64,000 nucleotides of DNA from Eggerthella sp. (GCA_030540085.1 JAUNWY010000002.1:124001-188000), one strand, 5' to 3'. Positions 14,973 through 24,795 are shown, counted from the stretch's first letter. A program made the numbers and translations. Notes: generated by a model not told the origin, from the sequence alone.

Positions 14973-17162
14973 TTAGCAGACCAGTTTCGACTCTTCTACT
15001 TTTTCGATATACCAATTCAGGAATCTCATCAAAGGCTTGCGGAACACTAGCCCAAGCAACAAGAACGGCACAACGAACAGCAGCAGCAAGCCGATTTCTA
15101 TCCAGAAATCATTCATGTACACGCCCATCATGGCTGCACGCATAGCGTTGATAACATGCGTTGCCGGCAGGAAGGGGCTGAGAACTTGGAAGAAATCGGG
15201 CAGCATTTGGAGCGGGAAGCTGCCTCCGCCAGAGGTTACCTGGATGATGAGGAGGAAGACGGCAATAGCCTTACCCAAGTTGGCAAACGATACCACCAAC
15301 GAATAAATGATGAAGGTAAACACCAAACCCGCTAACCAGAAGCAAATAAGGTAAAGCAATGGATCGCTCACCTGTACCTGCAGGAACAACATGTTGCCCA
15401 AAGCCAAAACTGTGGTTTGACACAGGGAAACGAAGGCAAATACGCCAAAACGCCCCAAGAACAGCTGGTGCAGTTTTGGATACCCCAGCCTTATCTGAGC
15501 TTTGCGCGACACCTCCACCTTGATAGCAACTGCCAACAACAACGAGCCAACCCACAAAGCCAACGTGGTGTACAACGGAGCCATCTGAGAACCAAAATTG
15601 TCTGCCGGGAATACCGCATTGCGCTCAAGCTGCACAGGGGCCGCCAATGCCGAGGCAAGGGCGTCCGGATCGGAGTAAAGCACCGTGCGCAGCTGTTCGA
15701 GATCGCCCGAAGCAAGCGCCTCACGCATAGCGGTAGAAAGCGAAGTGAGCTTTTGCGCCGAATCGTCAAGATCGGATGCCGTGTCGAGCAACTTCTGCTT
15801 CGATGTTGCGATGCGGCCGGCAAGGGAATCAGCGCCGTTTTGCAAGTCGTCCCCCACTGAACCGAGGGTGGACGCGCTCGATGAAAGCGAGCTCGACATA
15901 GCAGAAACCTGATCCATCAGCGTATCGAGCTGGGGCTTAATAGTGTTGTTGTAATCGTCGGAAAGCTGACCAACGCTGCTCTTCGCCTGAGCCGCAAGAG
16001 CGCTCACCTTGTCATGCTCCGCCTGAGCCGAAGAAGCGTCAGATCTGATGGAGTCAGCAGCCGCACGCAAGCCGTCGGCCAACGCCTTTTGAGAATCGGC
16101 GGAAGCCTGCAGCTGCACAGCAAGCTGCGTGAGTGATTCCTTCAAACTGGGATCGCTCTGCGCATTTGCCAAACTCCTTACCTGGCTCGCCAACGATTCA
16201 AATTGCGAAGCCTGAGCATCGATCGAGGAGGCCTGGTTATCCAAGCTACTTGCAGAAGTGCCCGCAAGGGTATTGGCAGAGCTGAAAGCCTGATCTATCG
16301 CACTTGAAACGCCTTCATACCCCGCTGCGCTGTTGGAGATAGCCTCGCCCAAAGCGGCATTGGACGCCTTCAGGGCGTCGCCCATGGAAGAAACGGAATC
16401 TTTCGCTTGGTTGGCAGAATCCATTACCTGAGCCGCGGAATCACCTGCCTGGCACAAAAGCTCAGCCGAACCCGTCACCAAAGACTGAGAAGCATCGAGC
16501 ACCTGAGCATAGGTCCTCAGCGTCTGCGACGCATCGGACATCTGAGCGCCCATGGTATCGACATGGTTCGCCAAATCACCCAATCGGCTATCGATATTGG
16601 CGTTATCCGAGTATTTCAGCAACGAGGAGGCGACGTTCATGCCCACTTCGGCGAGCGTTTTGGCAAATACCTGGTTCACCATATCAGACGCCTTGCTGGC
16701 ACCTTGATCGGTAAGCTTCGGCGCAACCACGTTCTTCTTTTCGTTGCTGTAGTAAATCAGATCTGCATGATCTGAATCGCCCGAGTAGAACGTCATCATG
16801 TCTTTACTGAAGCTTTCAGGGATAACCACTGCCGCATAGTATTTACCTGATTTAGCGCCGTCGATAGCGTCGTCTTCGTCCGTAAACACCCAATCCATCT
16901 GCTCGTTGGCACGCAACGAGCTGGCAATCTGCTCGCCCATGTTCACTTTCATGGGAACCAGATCGCTCTGATAACCTTCATCGTTGTTTACCACCGCAAC
17001 CTTCAGGTTGCCGGTGTTGTGGAACACATCCCAGCATGCCAACACGTTGTACCAACTGAAAATAGAGGGCAGCAACACCAAGCCCAAAATAATTAGGCCG
17101 GTAATCAAGTTACTGAAAATACGCTTCATGTCATCGATGAAAAGCTGGCGGATCACTCTCAT
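14973..17162 (-). CDS. YhgE/Pip-family membrane protein (second of pair)
   Basis: A 729-residue protein. It has one transmembrane helix near the N-terminus (about 18-38), the conserved YNVLACWDVFHNTGNLKVAVVNNDEGY segment, a long extracytoplasmic region rich in Ala/Ser/Gln/Asp heptads (about 195-500, coiled coil), and five C-terminal helices of the ABC-2 type (about 530-715). This is the architecture of the phage infection protein of Lactococcus and of YueB/EsaA, which are linked to phage adsorption or to type VII secretion. The molecular role is unproven. Its ATG overlaps the TAA of the upstream paralogue by one base (TAATG), so they are coupled. Confidence 0.9.
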   Translation of the reverse strand: MRVIRQLFIDDMKRIFSNLITGLIILGLVLLPSIFSWYNVLACWDVFHNTGNLKVAVVNNDEGYQSDLVPMKVNMGEQIASSLRANEQMDWVFTDEDDAIDGAKSGKYYAAVVIPESFSKDMMTFYSGDSDHADLIYYSNEKKNVVAPKLTDQGASKASDMVNQVFAKTLAEVGMNVASSLLKYSDNANIDSRLGDLANHVDTMGAQMSDASQTLRTYAQVLDASQSLVTGSAELLCQAGDSAAQVMDSANQAKDSVSSMGDALKASNAALGEAISNSAAGYEGVSSAIDQAFSSANTLAGTSASSLDNQASSIDAQASQFESLASQVRSLANAQSDPSLKESLTQLAVQLQASADSQKALADGLRAAADSIRSDASSAQAEHDKVSALAAQAKSSVGQLSDDYNNTIKPQLDTLMDQVSAMSSSLSSSASTLGSVGDDLQNGADSLAGRIATSKQKLLDTASDLDDSAQKLTSLSTAMREALASGDLEQLRTVLYSDPDALASALAAPVQLERNAVFPADNFGSQMAPLYTTLALWVGSLLLAVAIKVEVSRKAQIRLGYPKLHQLFLGRFGVFAFVSLCQTTVLALGNMLFLQVQVSDPLLYLICFWLAGLVFTFIIYSLVVSFANLGKAIAVFLLIIQVTSGGGSFPLQMLPDFFQVLSPFLPATHVINAMRAAMMGVYMNDFWIEIGLLLLFVVPFLLLGLVFRKPLMRFLNWYIEKVEESKLVC

Positions 17163-19750
17163 TATTTCAACCCGCCTTTCAGGTCAACCGGCTGCGGAGC
17201 CGGAGAGTCGGAAACGCCATCACGAGCCCGGAACAGCTCACGCAACTCGTCGTCAGACAAGTCGTCGAGGGCAACTTCGTGAGCCAAACGATCACGAACG
17301 AACTCAATCACAACGAGGAAGATGATGATGGCCACCAACCAGATAAGCCAGCACGTGAGCATAATCACCTTCTCGAAGCCCAAGAGGGAAAGAAGCGGGG
17401 TGACGATGGCGGGCACCGCCAAACCGAAGAAGAAACCGCCTCGCCTTAAGCGGGGGTACAAACCCATAAAACGCTTGGCGCTTTCTGCTAGCTGGCTACG
17501 ATACTCTTCCCTGTCAGCCAAAACACGGAACAGCTGGTCCATACGATAGCGGCGCGCAGGAAGCTTTGCTTCTTCACCATTCAAGATATCGCTCGCAGCA
17601 ATCTGCTTGCTGAACATACGATTCACATTGGTGAGGTAAGGGCGCAGCAGGAAGCCGATAACGAAGAACACCAAGAAATAGAAGAGCAGCATGCCCACTT
17701 CGCCAAGCCATTGCAATCCGTAGAAACCGGCAATGGTTTCGCGCAGCGCGTTGATGCCATACGTGAACGGGAACACCGGGTACACAGCCTGGAAGAAATC
17801 GGGGGTCATCTCGATGGGATACAGACCCGTTGCGCCAGGGATCTGCACAAAGATGAGAATAATGCAGAGGCCCTTGCCAACATGCTGCAGCAGCACCGAA
17901 AGCGCATACTGAATGCACAGGTAGGTAAGGGATGCGAACATCGCCGTCAAGAAGAACAGGGGCACACTTGCCACCTGAACGCCTAGGAACAGGTTACCAG
18001 CGCAGCACACTATGGCCTGAAGGGAAACCAAAGGCGCCAAGAACAGCCACTTTCCCAAGTACCGTTCACGTGAGGAAAGGTTAGGAATGCCCTCATCGTC
18101 AACCTCTTGGCGCAGAATGACCAAAAGCATGAACACACCGATCCACAACGTCATGTTCATAAACAATGGCGCCATTGCAGACCCATAAGCATTGACCGAA
18201 TACAGCTCTTCGGTCTGCAGCTCGGTCGGCGAAAGCATGAAGTCGGCAATCTTTTCAGGATTCAAGCCATCTTCGCCAAGCAAATCTCGCAAGCTGTTAG
18301 CGGTGCCCAAAGCAACGAGATCGGTTCTGACCGTATCGATATCGTCCTGGAAGCCAGCAAGCACGCCATCGGTTTGACCAAGCGCAGACGCCGTGGTTTG
18401 CAGCGCGGAATTAAGCTGATCGAGGGCCGTTATCGACTGATCGATGAGCAGCGACTGGTTAGACACCGCCGTCGAAAGACCCGAAAGCGCATTCGAGAGT
18501 TTCGTGGTGCTATCGCTCAGCGCCGGAAGTGTTTCGCTGGTTAACGTGCCACGATATTTATCGGTGTTTTCAAGTGTGCCCTGAAAAGCGGTATTCACTT
18601 TTTCAGATGCTGCAGCCATATCGTTCGAAGCCGACTTCAAAGCTGGATAGGTGTCCTTCACCCCAGCAACAGCAGACTGCAATGAGTTGTTCTGCGCCTC
18701 AAGGGTCTTGGCAGATTCCTCGATAGCCTGCTTCGTTTCATCGCTCAAACCAGGCGTTTCCTCAAGCGACCGCAGGGAAGCAATTATGGCAGTGTTCATC
18801 TTCACCGTTGCTTCGCCCTGGGCAACTGCAGCGTCAACCGTGCCCTCTGCGCCTGAAATAGATTCATTTACTTTGCCCACGGCAGCGTTTGCGTTAGTGG
18901 CAGCCTGAGAAGCGAGATTGGAGGACTGATCCAACACGCCCGTCATCTGAACTACAAAGGGACCCAACGCTTTTTGGGTTTCGGAAAGCAGGTTGGAAGC
19001 CTCCGATAGCTGCTGGCTCAAGTTAGCAATATCGCCTTTGGCTCCCTGAAGCTTTCCTTTTGCATCATTGGTCTTAGAAGATAGGTCGTTTGAGGCGGAC
19101 GACAAATCGTTAACCGCGTTACGCGCATCTGACAACGAGGCATTTGCTTTATCCAGCTGCTTTTCGATGGAAGTTCGCGCATCGCCAATGTCGCCTTCGG
19201 CCTGCTTCAGACCTTCGTCGATCTCTTCAGCAACTACACCACTGACCGTAGAGACAAAAGTGGAATTGATGGTCTCGTCCAAGGTATTTGCGCCCGTGTC
19301 GGTAACCTTGGTCGAAACGCCACCAGCTTTTTCGTTTACGTAATACTCAAGCTTGGGTTGAGTGATATCGCCCGTTAGAAACGTAGTAACGTCATAGCTG
19401 AAATCCGAAGGGATGATAAACGCCGCATATGCTTTCCCCGATTTCACTTCTCCCATGGCGGTATCGCGGTCGGTGAAAGTCCAACCGAGTTGATCGTTGT
19501 CGTGCAACTGATCAACCACCTGGCTGCCCAGATCAAGGTCCCCCATTATGTCAGTTGAAGCGCCTTCATCTTCGTTAACCACGCACACGCGGATGTTTCC
19601 CGTATTGTCGTAAGGGCTCCAAAAACCTTCTACGTTGAACCAGGTGTAGAGGGAGGGCAACACCACCAGGACGAACACGACCACCAAAGCAGCGGGCGCC
19701 TTGAGTAAACGCAGGTAGTCACGCTTAAGAACGCGTAGGGCATTCTTCAC
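17162..19750 (-). CDS. YhgE/Pip-family membrane protein (first of pair)
   Basis: An 862-residue paralogue of the downstream protein. It has an N-terminal helix with VLPSLYTWFN, the NTGNIRVCVVNEDEGA segment, a roughly 300-residue Ala/Ser-rich coiled coil, five C-terminal helices, and an extra cytoplasmic tail of about 150 residues containing two more hydrophobic helices (around VPAIVTPLLSLLGFEKVIML and WLIWLVAIIIFLVVIEFV). GTG 19750 is chosen because AAGGAGG lies 11 nt upstream. TTG 19777 would put that ribosome site inside the gene. No T7SS genes (eccC, wxg100) lie nearby, so a link to secretion is not supported by this window. Confidence 0.9.
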   Translation of the reverse strand: MKNALRVLKRDYLRLLKAPAALVVVFVLVVLPSLYTWFNVEGFWSPYDNTGNIRVCVVNEDEGASTDIMGDLDLGSQVVDQLHDNDQLGWTFTDRDTAMGEVKSGKAYAAFIIPSDFSYDVTTFLTGDITQPKLEYYVNEKAGGVSTKVTDTGANTLDETINSTFVSTVSGVVAEEIDEGLKQAEGDIGDARTSIEKQLDKANASLSDARNAVNDLSSASNDLSSKTNDAKGKLQGAKGDIANLSQQLSEASNLLSETQKALGPFVVQMTGVLDQSSNLASQAATNANAAVGKVNESISGAEGTVDAAVAQGEATVKMNTAIIASLRSLEETPGLSDETKQAIEESAKTLEAQNNSLQSAVAGVKDTYPALKSASNDMAAASEKVNTAFQGTLENTDKYRGTLTSETLPALSDSTTKLSNALSGLSTAVSNQSLLIDQSITALDQLNSALQTTASALGQTDGVLAGFQDDIDTVRTDLVALGTANSLRDLLGEDGLNPEKIADFMLSPTELQTEELYSVNAYGSAMAPLFMNMTLWIGVFMLLVILRQEVDDEGIPNLSSRERYLGKWLFLAPLVSLQAIVCCAGNLFLGVQVASVPLFFLTAMFASLTYLCIQYALSVLLQHVGKGLCIILIFVQIPGATGLYPIEMTPDFFQAVYPVFPFTYGINALRETIAGFYGLQWLGEVGMLLFYFLVFFVIGFLLRPYLTNVNRMFSKQIAASDILNGEEAKLPARRYRMDQLFRVLADREEYRSQLAESAKRFMGLYPRLRRGGFFFGLAVPAIVTPLLSLLGFEKVIMLTCWLIWLVAIIIFLVVIEFVRDRLAHEVALDDLSDDELRELFRARDGVSDSPAPQPVDLKGGLK

Positions 19751-20000
19751 GCTGGGGAACACCTCCTTGCATAGCAATCACGACTGCGCCTGAAATAACG
19801 GGAGCGCAGATACCGAACACATTGAACTTAGTAATTGTATCTTGCTGCCGCCAATAGCCCTTCGCCTATCAAGTCCTTTACAGAAACTCCCCATTTGTGG
19901 ATTAATCGAACATTTTCAGACAACTGTCGGCTTAGACTGCATCGAAAACAGACCAGCAACCAAAGGCACTACTCCGCCGATCCCGCAAACGCCGCCCCCC

Positions 20001-20039
20001 AAAAAAACCAAAGCTCGAAGCGAAACACCGCTCCGAGCT
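20001..20039 (-). terminator. Possible terminator of the LysR gene
   Basis: On the minus strand AGCTCG-g-AGCG and CGCT-t-CGAGCT pair around a 6-nt loop and are followed by TTGGTTTTTTT. It lies about 160 bp after the lysR stop. The rest of the 19751-20196 gap shows no gene. Confidence 0.55.
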
Positions 20040-20196
20040 CAATAAAAACCAGTTGTGAGATCTCGCCATACCCTCACATTGACGGTACGCGACTATTCAA
20101 AGCATTGATATATGACCAGATAACCTTTCCTCTTTCAATGCGCGCACTGTGCCATCTTCGAGAGAGCAATTCAATGCTTTTTCGGCAGAACAAAAG

Positions 20197-21117
20197 CTAT
20201 TTTTCCGCCGTAACCTCCAACAGGATGCGGCGGAAGGAATCGACCACCTGCCAGCGTTCGGAGCGCGACGGAATGCCCAGTTCGATGGTGTAGCTCGACT
20301 GCGAGGAAAGGGGGATGCGCAGCAAATCAGGGCTCGCCATAGGAGAATAATCAAGCATATCAGTTGGGCAGAATACCGCTCCCAACCCTTCAGAGCACAG
20401 GGAAAGCAAGGTGGGCATATTGCCACTGGTAGCTACAACGTGGGGTTTGATGCCGGCATTGCGGAGTTCGGAATAGGCAACACGTCCCGAGATATCGTCA
20501 ACCGATCCAAGGATGAAGGGACACTTCTTCAGTGCGCCAATGCCCTCCTCCTTCAAAATATCGATAGCCGATTCAGGGCTAGTGCCCATAGCCTTCGAAA
20601 GCACATCCGCTCGAACTGCCAAGACGATTTCTTCCTTATAAAAAGGTTCAACCTCCACGCCAGGGCACGTGCCCTCGAAACGCGCAATAGCGACATCAAC
20701 CTCGCCACGCTCAGCACTGCGCAGGAGATTTCGGTTGGTATCTTCGATAAGCTTCACGCTGACCGCTGGCAACTCTTCGGAAAGACGATGAATCACCTTG
20801 GGCATAAGATAGCTGCCGCGTGTGTGGGAAATGCCCACCTTCAACACGCCGGCACCGCCACCAGCCACTTCACCGATCTGACGAATCATATCCTGCTGCG
20901 CCTGACGCTGCTCGCGCGCATACAGCAAGAACACCTTACCTGCCGAAGTAAGGGAAATAGGAGTTCCACGCACCACCAGTTTGGCGCCAAGATTGCGCTC
21001 AAGCGAAACGAGACGTGCGCTTAACGTCTGCTGCGAGATTTGAAGCTCATCGGCAGCTTTCGTGAAATTCTCATTTTCCGCAAGCTTTATAAACCAGTCC
21101 CAGCCTTCGAGCGCCAT
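20197..21117 (-). CDS. LysR-family transcriptional regulator
   Basis: A 306-residue regulator with an N-terminal winged helix-turn-helix (ENENFTKAADELQISQQTLSARLVSLE split over about 14-42) and a periplasmic-binding-protein-like effector domain (about 90-300). It is transcribed away from the TAXI-TRAP receptor gene, the usual layout for a LysR protein that controls its divergent neighbour. Candidate operators are the palindromes at 21235-21252 and 21321-21343. Effector unknown; the transported substrate or a product is the obvious guess. Confidence 0.93.
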   Translation of the reverse strand: MALEGWDWFIKLAENENFTKAADELQISQQTLSARLVSLERNLGAKLVVRGTPISLTSAGKVFLLYAREQRQAQQDMIRQIGEVAGGGAGVLKVGISHTRGSYLMPKVIHRLSEELPAVSVKLIEDTNRNLLRSAERGEVDVAIARFEGTCPGVEVEPFYKEEIVLAVRADVLSKAMGTSPESAIDILKEEGIGALKKCPFILGSVDDISGRVAYSELRNAGIKPHVVATSGNMPTLLSLCSEGLGAVFCPTDMLDYSPMASPDLLRIPLSSQSSYTIELGIPSRSERWQVVDSFRRILLEVTAEK

Positions 21118-21234
21118 AACTGCCTTTCCTCACTACGTATCACGGGGCTATTAGTATAGGTGCGCACAAACAAACGCGCGCCCTTTCGCTTAGCGGGGTT
21201 GGATTACGAGCTGCCCCAAGGGCCAAACCCAACA

Positions 21235-21252
21235 CGACAATAATGATTGTCG
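21235..21252. promoter_or_regulatory. Palindrome in lysR-TAXI intergenic region
   Basis: CGACAAT (21235-21241) and ATTGTCG (21246-21252) form a perfect 7-bp inverted repeat around AATG. A candidate LysR box about 120 bp from the lysR start. Confidence 0.45.
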
Positions 21253-21320
21253 AACCAACCCGCCGAGCGTGTCACGGCATGCAAAACGCTACATACCGTT
21301 CATCGTTAACAGAATACCGC

Positions 21321-21343
21321 TATCCAACGAATTTTGTTGGATA
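21321..21343. promoter_or_regulatory. 8-bp inverted repeat in lysR-TAXI intergenic region
   Basis: TATCCAAC (21321-21328) and GTTGGATA (21336-21343) are perfect inverted repeats around GAATTTT. It lies about 180 bp before the TAXI gene start and is a candidate regulator site. Confidence 0.5.
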
Positions 21344-21412
21344 ACAAAATTAATCATGCTTTTACAAAAAATAAACGGTTGGTTCACGTAAAATTGTCAA
21401 ACAACGAAATGC

Positions 21413-21485
21413 CGAACGCTCTCGGCGTTGGGTTTGCAAACGCAATCTTATATGAGATCGGGCAATCCCAACGCCGAGGCGTTCG
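21413..21485 (+). promoter_or_regulatory. Large stem-loop in the 5' leader of the TAXI receptor gene
   Basis: Arms 21413-21432 and 21467-21485 pair over 19 bp with a single bulged T. Shorter nested pairings (TTGC/GCAA, ATCT/AGAT) lie inside the loop. There is no T-run after it, so it is not a standard terminator. It ends about 40 nt before the start codon and could stabilise the mRNA of a highly expressed binding protein or bind a regulator. Confidence 0.65.
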
Positions 21486-21525
21486 ACTTTCACTTTTAGC
21501 AAACGCAAAAGAAAGAGAGAAGGAC

Positions 21526-22518
21526 ATGAAGAAAAAGCTTCTGGCTATTGTCGTCGCAGCTTGCGCCGCGTGCATGGCACTCGCACTGGTTGGCTGCGGA
21601 AGCAACAGCTCATCGAGCGACAGCAAGAGCAGCAACGAACTGCGCTTCGTAACTGGCGGCGAATCTGGCACGTATTACGCTTACGGTAGCGTTCTTGCCC
21701 AGTACGCAACCAACAACGCTGGCATCACCGTAAACGCTCTTTCCAGCGAAGGCTCCAAGGCAAATATCCAGTCCCTCGAAAGCAACGAAGCAGAGCTCGC
21801 ATTCTGCCAGACCGACGTTGCAACCTATGCCTTCAACGGTACCAACCTCTTCGACGGCGCAGCATACAAGGACTTCTCCGTTGTTGCAGCTCTGTACCCC
21901 GAGCAGGTTCAGATCGTTACCTGCAACGCTGACATTAAGTCCGTTGCCGACCTGAAGGGCAAGACCGTTTCCGTTGGCGCTGCCAACTCCGGTGTTTACT
22001 TCAACGCAGTAGACATCCTTGGTGCTTATGGCATCGATGTTGAAAAGGACATCTCCGCTGTATACCAGAACTTCGCTGACTCCGCCGACTCCCTGAAGAA
22101 CGGCAAGGTTGACGCAGCATTTATCGTTGCTGGCGCTCCCACCACCGCTATCACCGACCTTTCCACCTCCAAACAGGCATACCTGGTATCCATGGACGCT
22201 GAGCACATCGCTAAGCTCCAGGAGACCTCTCCTTACTATGCAGCTGCAACCATTCCTGCTGGCACCTACAGCGGCATGGACGCTGACACCACCACCGTTT
22301 CCGTTCTCTCTGTTGTTCTTGCCAACAACTCCGTAAGCGAAGACGACGTCTACAACTTCACCAAGTCCCTGTTCGACGGTGCTCAGAACAACGCTGATGC
22401 ACACGCCAAGTACAAGGAACTCGACCTTGAAACCGCTACTTCCATCACCTCCGTTCCCTATCACGCAGGTGCTGCCAAGTACTACAAGGAACAGAACGTA
22501 GAGGTTCCTACCGCTTAA
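21526..22518 (+). CDS. TAXI-family TRAP transporter substrate-binding lipoprotein
   Basis: A 330-residue binding protein with a lipoprotein signal (LVGC, Cys24). Its core starts with the TAXI signature RFVTGGESGTYYAYGSVLAQY and includes FCQTDVATYAFNG and a later VGAANSGVYFNAVDILGAYG. It delivers substrate to the fused permease encoded next. Substrate is unknown; characterised TAXI proteins bind glutamate or other carboxylates. ATG 21526 follows AGAGAGAAGGA. The in-frame upstream ATG would bypass the signal peptide. Confidence 0.95.
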   Translation: MKKKLLAIVVAACAACMALALVGCGSNSSSSDSKSSNELRFVTGGESGTYYAYGSVLAQYATNNAGITVNALSSEGSKANIQSLESNEAELAFCQTDVATYAFNGTNLFDGAAYKDFSVVAALYPEQVQIVTCNADIKSVADLKGKTVSVGAANSGVYFNAVDILGAYGIDVEKDISAVYQNFADSADSLKNGKVDAAFIVAGAPTTAITDLSTSKQAYLVSMDAEHIAKLQETSPYYAAATIPAGTYSGMDADTTTVSVLSVVLANNSVSEDDVYNFTKSLFDGAQNNADAHAKYKELDLETATSITSVPYHAGAAKYYKEQNVEVPTA

Positions 22519-22562
22519 TTGCCTAACATGGCAAGCCGTTCCTTTAACGGCGCAGCACACAA

Positions 22563-22600
22563 TCAGGGTCGCAGCGAATATCGTTGCGACCCTGCTTTAG
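22563..22600 (+). promoter_or_regulatory. Intercistronic hairpin
   Basis: GGGTCGCA and TGCGACCC (22565-22572 with 22585-22592) pair around a loop containing further CGA/TCG pairing, followed by TGCTTTAGTG. It lies between the receptor and permease genes and may cut expression of the permease relative to the receptor. Confidence 0.5.
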
Positions 22601-22617
22601 TGCTCAGAGCTTTGTGC

Positions 22618-22662
22618 GCAAGGTGCGCTTTTGCCGCATACCGTTGCGAAAACGCACCTTGC
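22618..22662 (+). promoter_or_regulatory. Second intercistronic hairpin
   Basis: GCAAGGTGCG (22618-22627) and CGCACCTTGC (22653-22662) pair perfectly. TTTT and AAAA extend the stem after a bulge. It ends 40 nt before the permease start. Confidence 0.55.
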
Positions 22663-22701
22663 ACCCAAAGCATGTGCAAATCGTCCCCCTTAAGGAGAGC
22701 T

Positions 22702-24795
22702 ATGAGCATATTTGGAACAGACAAGATGAACATCAGAAAGAAAAGCGACGTCAAGAAAGACGAAACCGTCGTACCTTCCAACGAGGACGTCAACGTCGAC
22801 GAGGTCATGCGCAAATACGACCGCGAGTCGAACACGCGCATCTGGCAGGGCGTTCCGAAAGCCGTCATCACTTCGGTGATGGTTCTGTTTTCGGTCTACT
22901 GCCTACTTATGACGCTGTTCAGCGTCGAACAGGCCGAGACCCGCTTAGCCCGCTTCTTGGCATTCGTCATCATCATTGGCTATCTGATGTACCCCGTTAA
23001 GAAAACGGGCCACTCCCCCAACCACATCCCGTGGTACGACATCGTTCTCATGGTGGTAGGCGCCGGGTCATTTGTGTACTTCTCGGTTAATGCCGTCGAC
23101 ATCATGATGATGGGCACCCGTATCGGCACCCTTGAAGTGGTGCTGGGCATCTGCGGCATCGCTGTGCTCATCGAGCTCTGCCGCCGTTGCGTTGGCATCC
23201 CGATTATCGTAGTAGTTGGCTGCTTGCTGATTTACGCCTTCTATTGGCAGTTTAGCCATGGCGCCGACGCCTACCGCGCCCTAACCAACATCGTACAGAA
23301 GTTGTTCTACACCACCAGCGGCGTTATCGGTACCCCCACCAACGTGTGCTACACCTACATCGTGCTGTTTATCATCTTCGGCGCCTTCCTTGAGCGCACC
23401 GGCATTGCGAACTTCTTCATCAGCTTCGCAAACCGCCTGGCTGGTTGGTCGTCCGGCGGCCCGGCAAAGGTTGCCGTTATCTCCTCTGCACTGTGTGGCA
23501 TGGTTTCCGGTTCTTCGGTTGGCAATACCGTTACCACCGGTTCGGTAACCATCCCCATGATGAAGAAGACTGGCTATCGTCCCGAATTCGCAGGCGCTGT
23601 TGAAGCAGCATCCTCCACGGGTGGCCAGATCATGCCTCCTATCATGGGCGCCGCAGCCTTCCTTATGGCTGAATACATGGGTATTCCCTACATTCAGGTT
23701 GCCACCATCGCCATCATTCCCGCGCTTCTGTACTTCGGCGGCATCTTCTGCACTGTGCATCTGGAAGCAAAGGCCCGCGGCCTGAAGGGCATTCCCTTCA
23801 ACGAACTTCCCACCTGGATCTACCTGCTGAAGAACTGCTATCTCATCATTCCGCTTGTCGTTCTTGTCTGGATTGTATCGGCCGGCATTTACACCATGGC
23901 CGTATCTGCCGCCATCTCCATTTTCGTGGCATTTGTTATCGGCTTCATCCACTTCCTGCTTACCAACTGGGAAGAGCGCACCGAGGAAGACACCTTCGGC
24001 AGCGTTTTGCTCGAAACGTGCAAAACCGCCTTGTGGACCGCCGCCGATGCCTTCGCTGCAGGTGCCCGCAACTCCATTGCGGTTGCCGTAGCATGCGCGC
24101 TGGCTGGCATGATCGCTGGCTGCATCACCGTTACTGGTCTGGCCTCCATGCTCATCAACGCAATCGTTCTTGCTGCTGGCGACTTCCTTATCATCGGCCT
24201 GGTTCTTACCATGCTCTGCTGCATCGTTCTGGGCATGGGTGTTCCCACCACGGCGAACTACTGCATCATGGCTGCCACCTGCGCTCCCATCCTGATTCAG
24301 CTTGGTGTGCCGCTGGTATGCGCTCACTTCTTCGTGTTCTACTTCGGCATCCTGGCAGACATTACGCCACCTGTTGCTCTGGCAGCCTATGCAGGCAGTG
24401 CTATCGCAAAGTCGAAGCCGATGAAGACCGCCGTCACCGCATCGCGCTTGGGCATCGCAGCGTATATCGTTCCATTCGTGTTCGCGTTCTGCCCCGCCCT
24501 TATCATGCAAGTCCCCGTTGAGCCCTACATGGTTGTTCTCAATACAGCCATGGCTTTGTTCGGCCTGTTCGGCGTTGCCGCTGGTTTTCAGGGTTACCTG
24601 TTCGGCAAGATCAATCCTGTGCTGCGAGTACTCGCCATTGTCGCCGGCGTTGCCATCATGATTCCCATGTCCGAAGCAGACGGTATTGCCTCCCTCGGCA
24701 TCAATGCCATCGGCTTTCTGTTCGTGTTCGGCGTGTTTGCTTACCAGAAGCTTGTCCATGGTAAGAAGAACAAGGAAACGAAAGCAGCCGCCTAA
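22702..24795 (+). CDS. TRAP transporter fused permease (DctQM-type, TAXI-associated)
   Basis: A 697-residue integral membrane protein that fuses the small 4-helix and large 12-helix TRAP subunits, as is usual with TAXI receptors. The N-terminal 55 residues are polar and cytoplasmic. Helices follow from about residue 55 to 690. The DctM-like core has GMVSGSSVGNTVTTGSVTIPMMKK, GGQIMPPIMGAAAFLMAEY and VLGMGVPTTANY (quoted in parts), which form the substrate and cation sites in this family. Uptake is driven by Na+ or H+. TAAGGAGAG precedes ATG 22702. An antisense frame spanning most of this gene is a codon-bias shadow. Confidence 0.94.
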   Translation: MSIFGTDKMNIRKKSDVKKDETVVPSNEDVNVDEVMRKYDRESNTRIWQGVPKAVITSVMVLFSVYCLLMTLFSVEQAETRLARFLAFVIIIGYLMYPVKKTGHSPNHIPWYDIVLMVVGAGSFVYFSVNAVDIMMMGTRIGTLEVVLGICGIAVLIELCRRCVGIPIIVVVGCLLIYAFYWQFSHGADAYRALTNIVQKLFYTTSGVIGTPTNVCYTYIVLFIIFGAFLERTGIANFFISFANRLAGWSSGGPAKVAVISSALCGMVSGSSVGNTVTTGSVTIPMMKKTGYRPEFAGAVEAASSTGGQIMPPIMGAAAFLMAEYMGIPYIQVATIAIIPALLYFGGIFCTVHLEAKARGLKGIPFNELPTWIYLLKNCYLIIPLVVLVWIVSAGIYTMAVSAAISIFVAFVIGFIHFLLTNWEERTEEDTFGSVLLETCKTALWTAADAFAAGARNSIAVAVACALAGMIAGCITVTGLASMLINAIVLAAGDFLIIGLVLTMLCCIVLGMGVPTTANYCIMAATCAPILIQLGVPLVCAHFFVFYFGILADITPPVALAAYAGSAIAKSKPMKTAVTASRLGIAAYIVPFVFAFCPALIMQVPVEPYMVVLNTAMALFGLFGVAAGFQGYLFGKINPVLRVLAIVAGVAIMIPMSEADGIASLGINAIGFLFVFGVFAYQKLVHGKKNKETKAAA

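Noticed and set aside
14973..19750. Type VII secretion locus
   Set aside because: Only the YhgE/Pip proteins are present; no EccC-type ATPase, WXG100 or LXG gene lies in the window.
23281..24759. Long antisense frame (492 residues) over the TRAP permease gene
   Set aside because: Composition (Asn/Gly/His/Asp-rich) is the reverse image of a hydrophobic gene; no ribosome site or domain.
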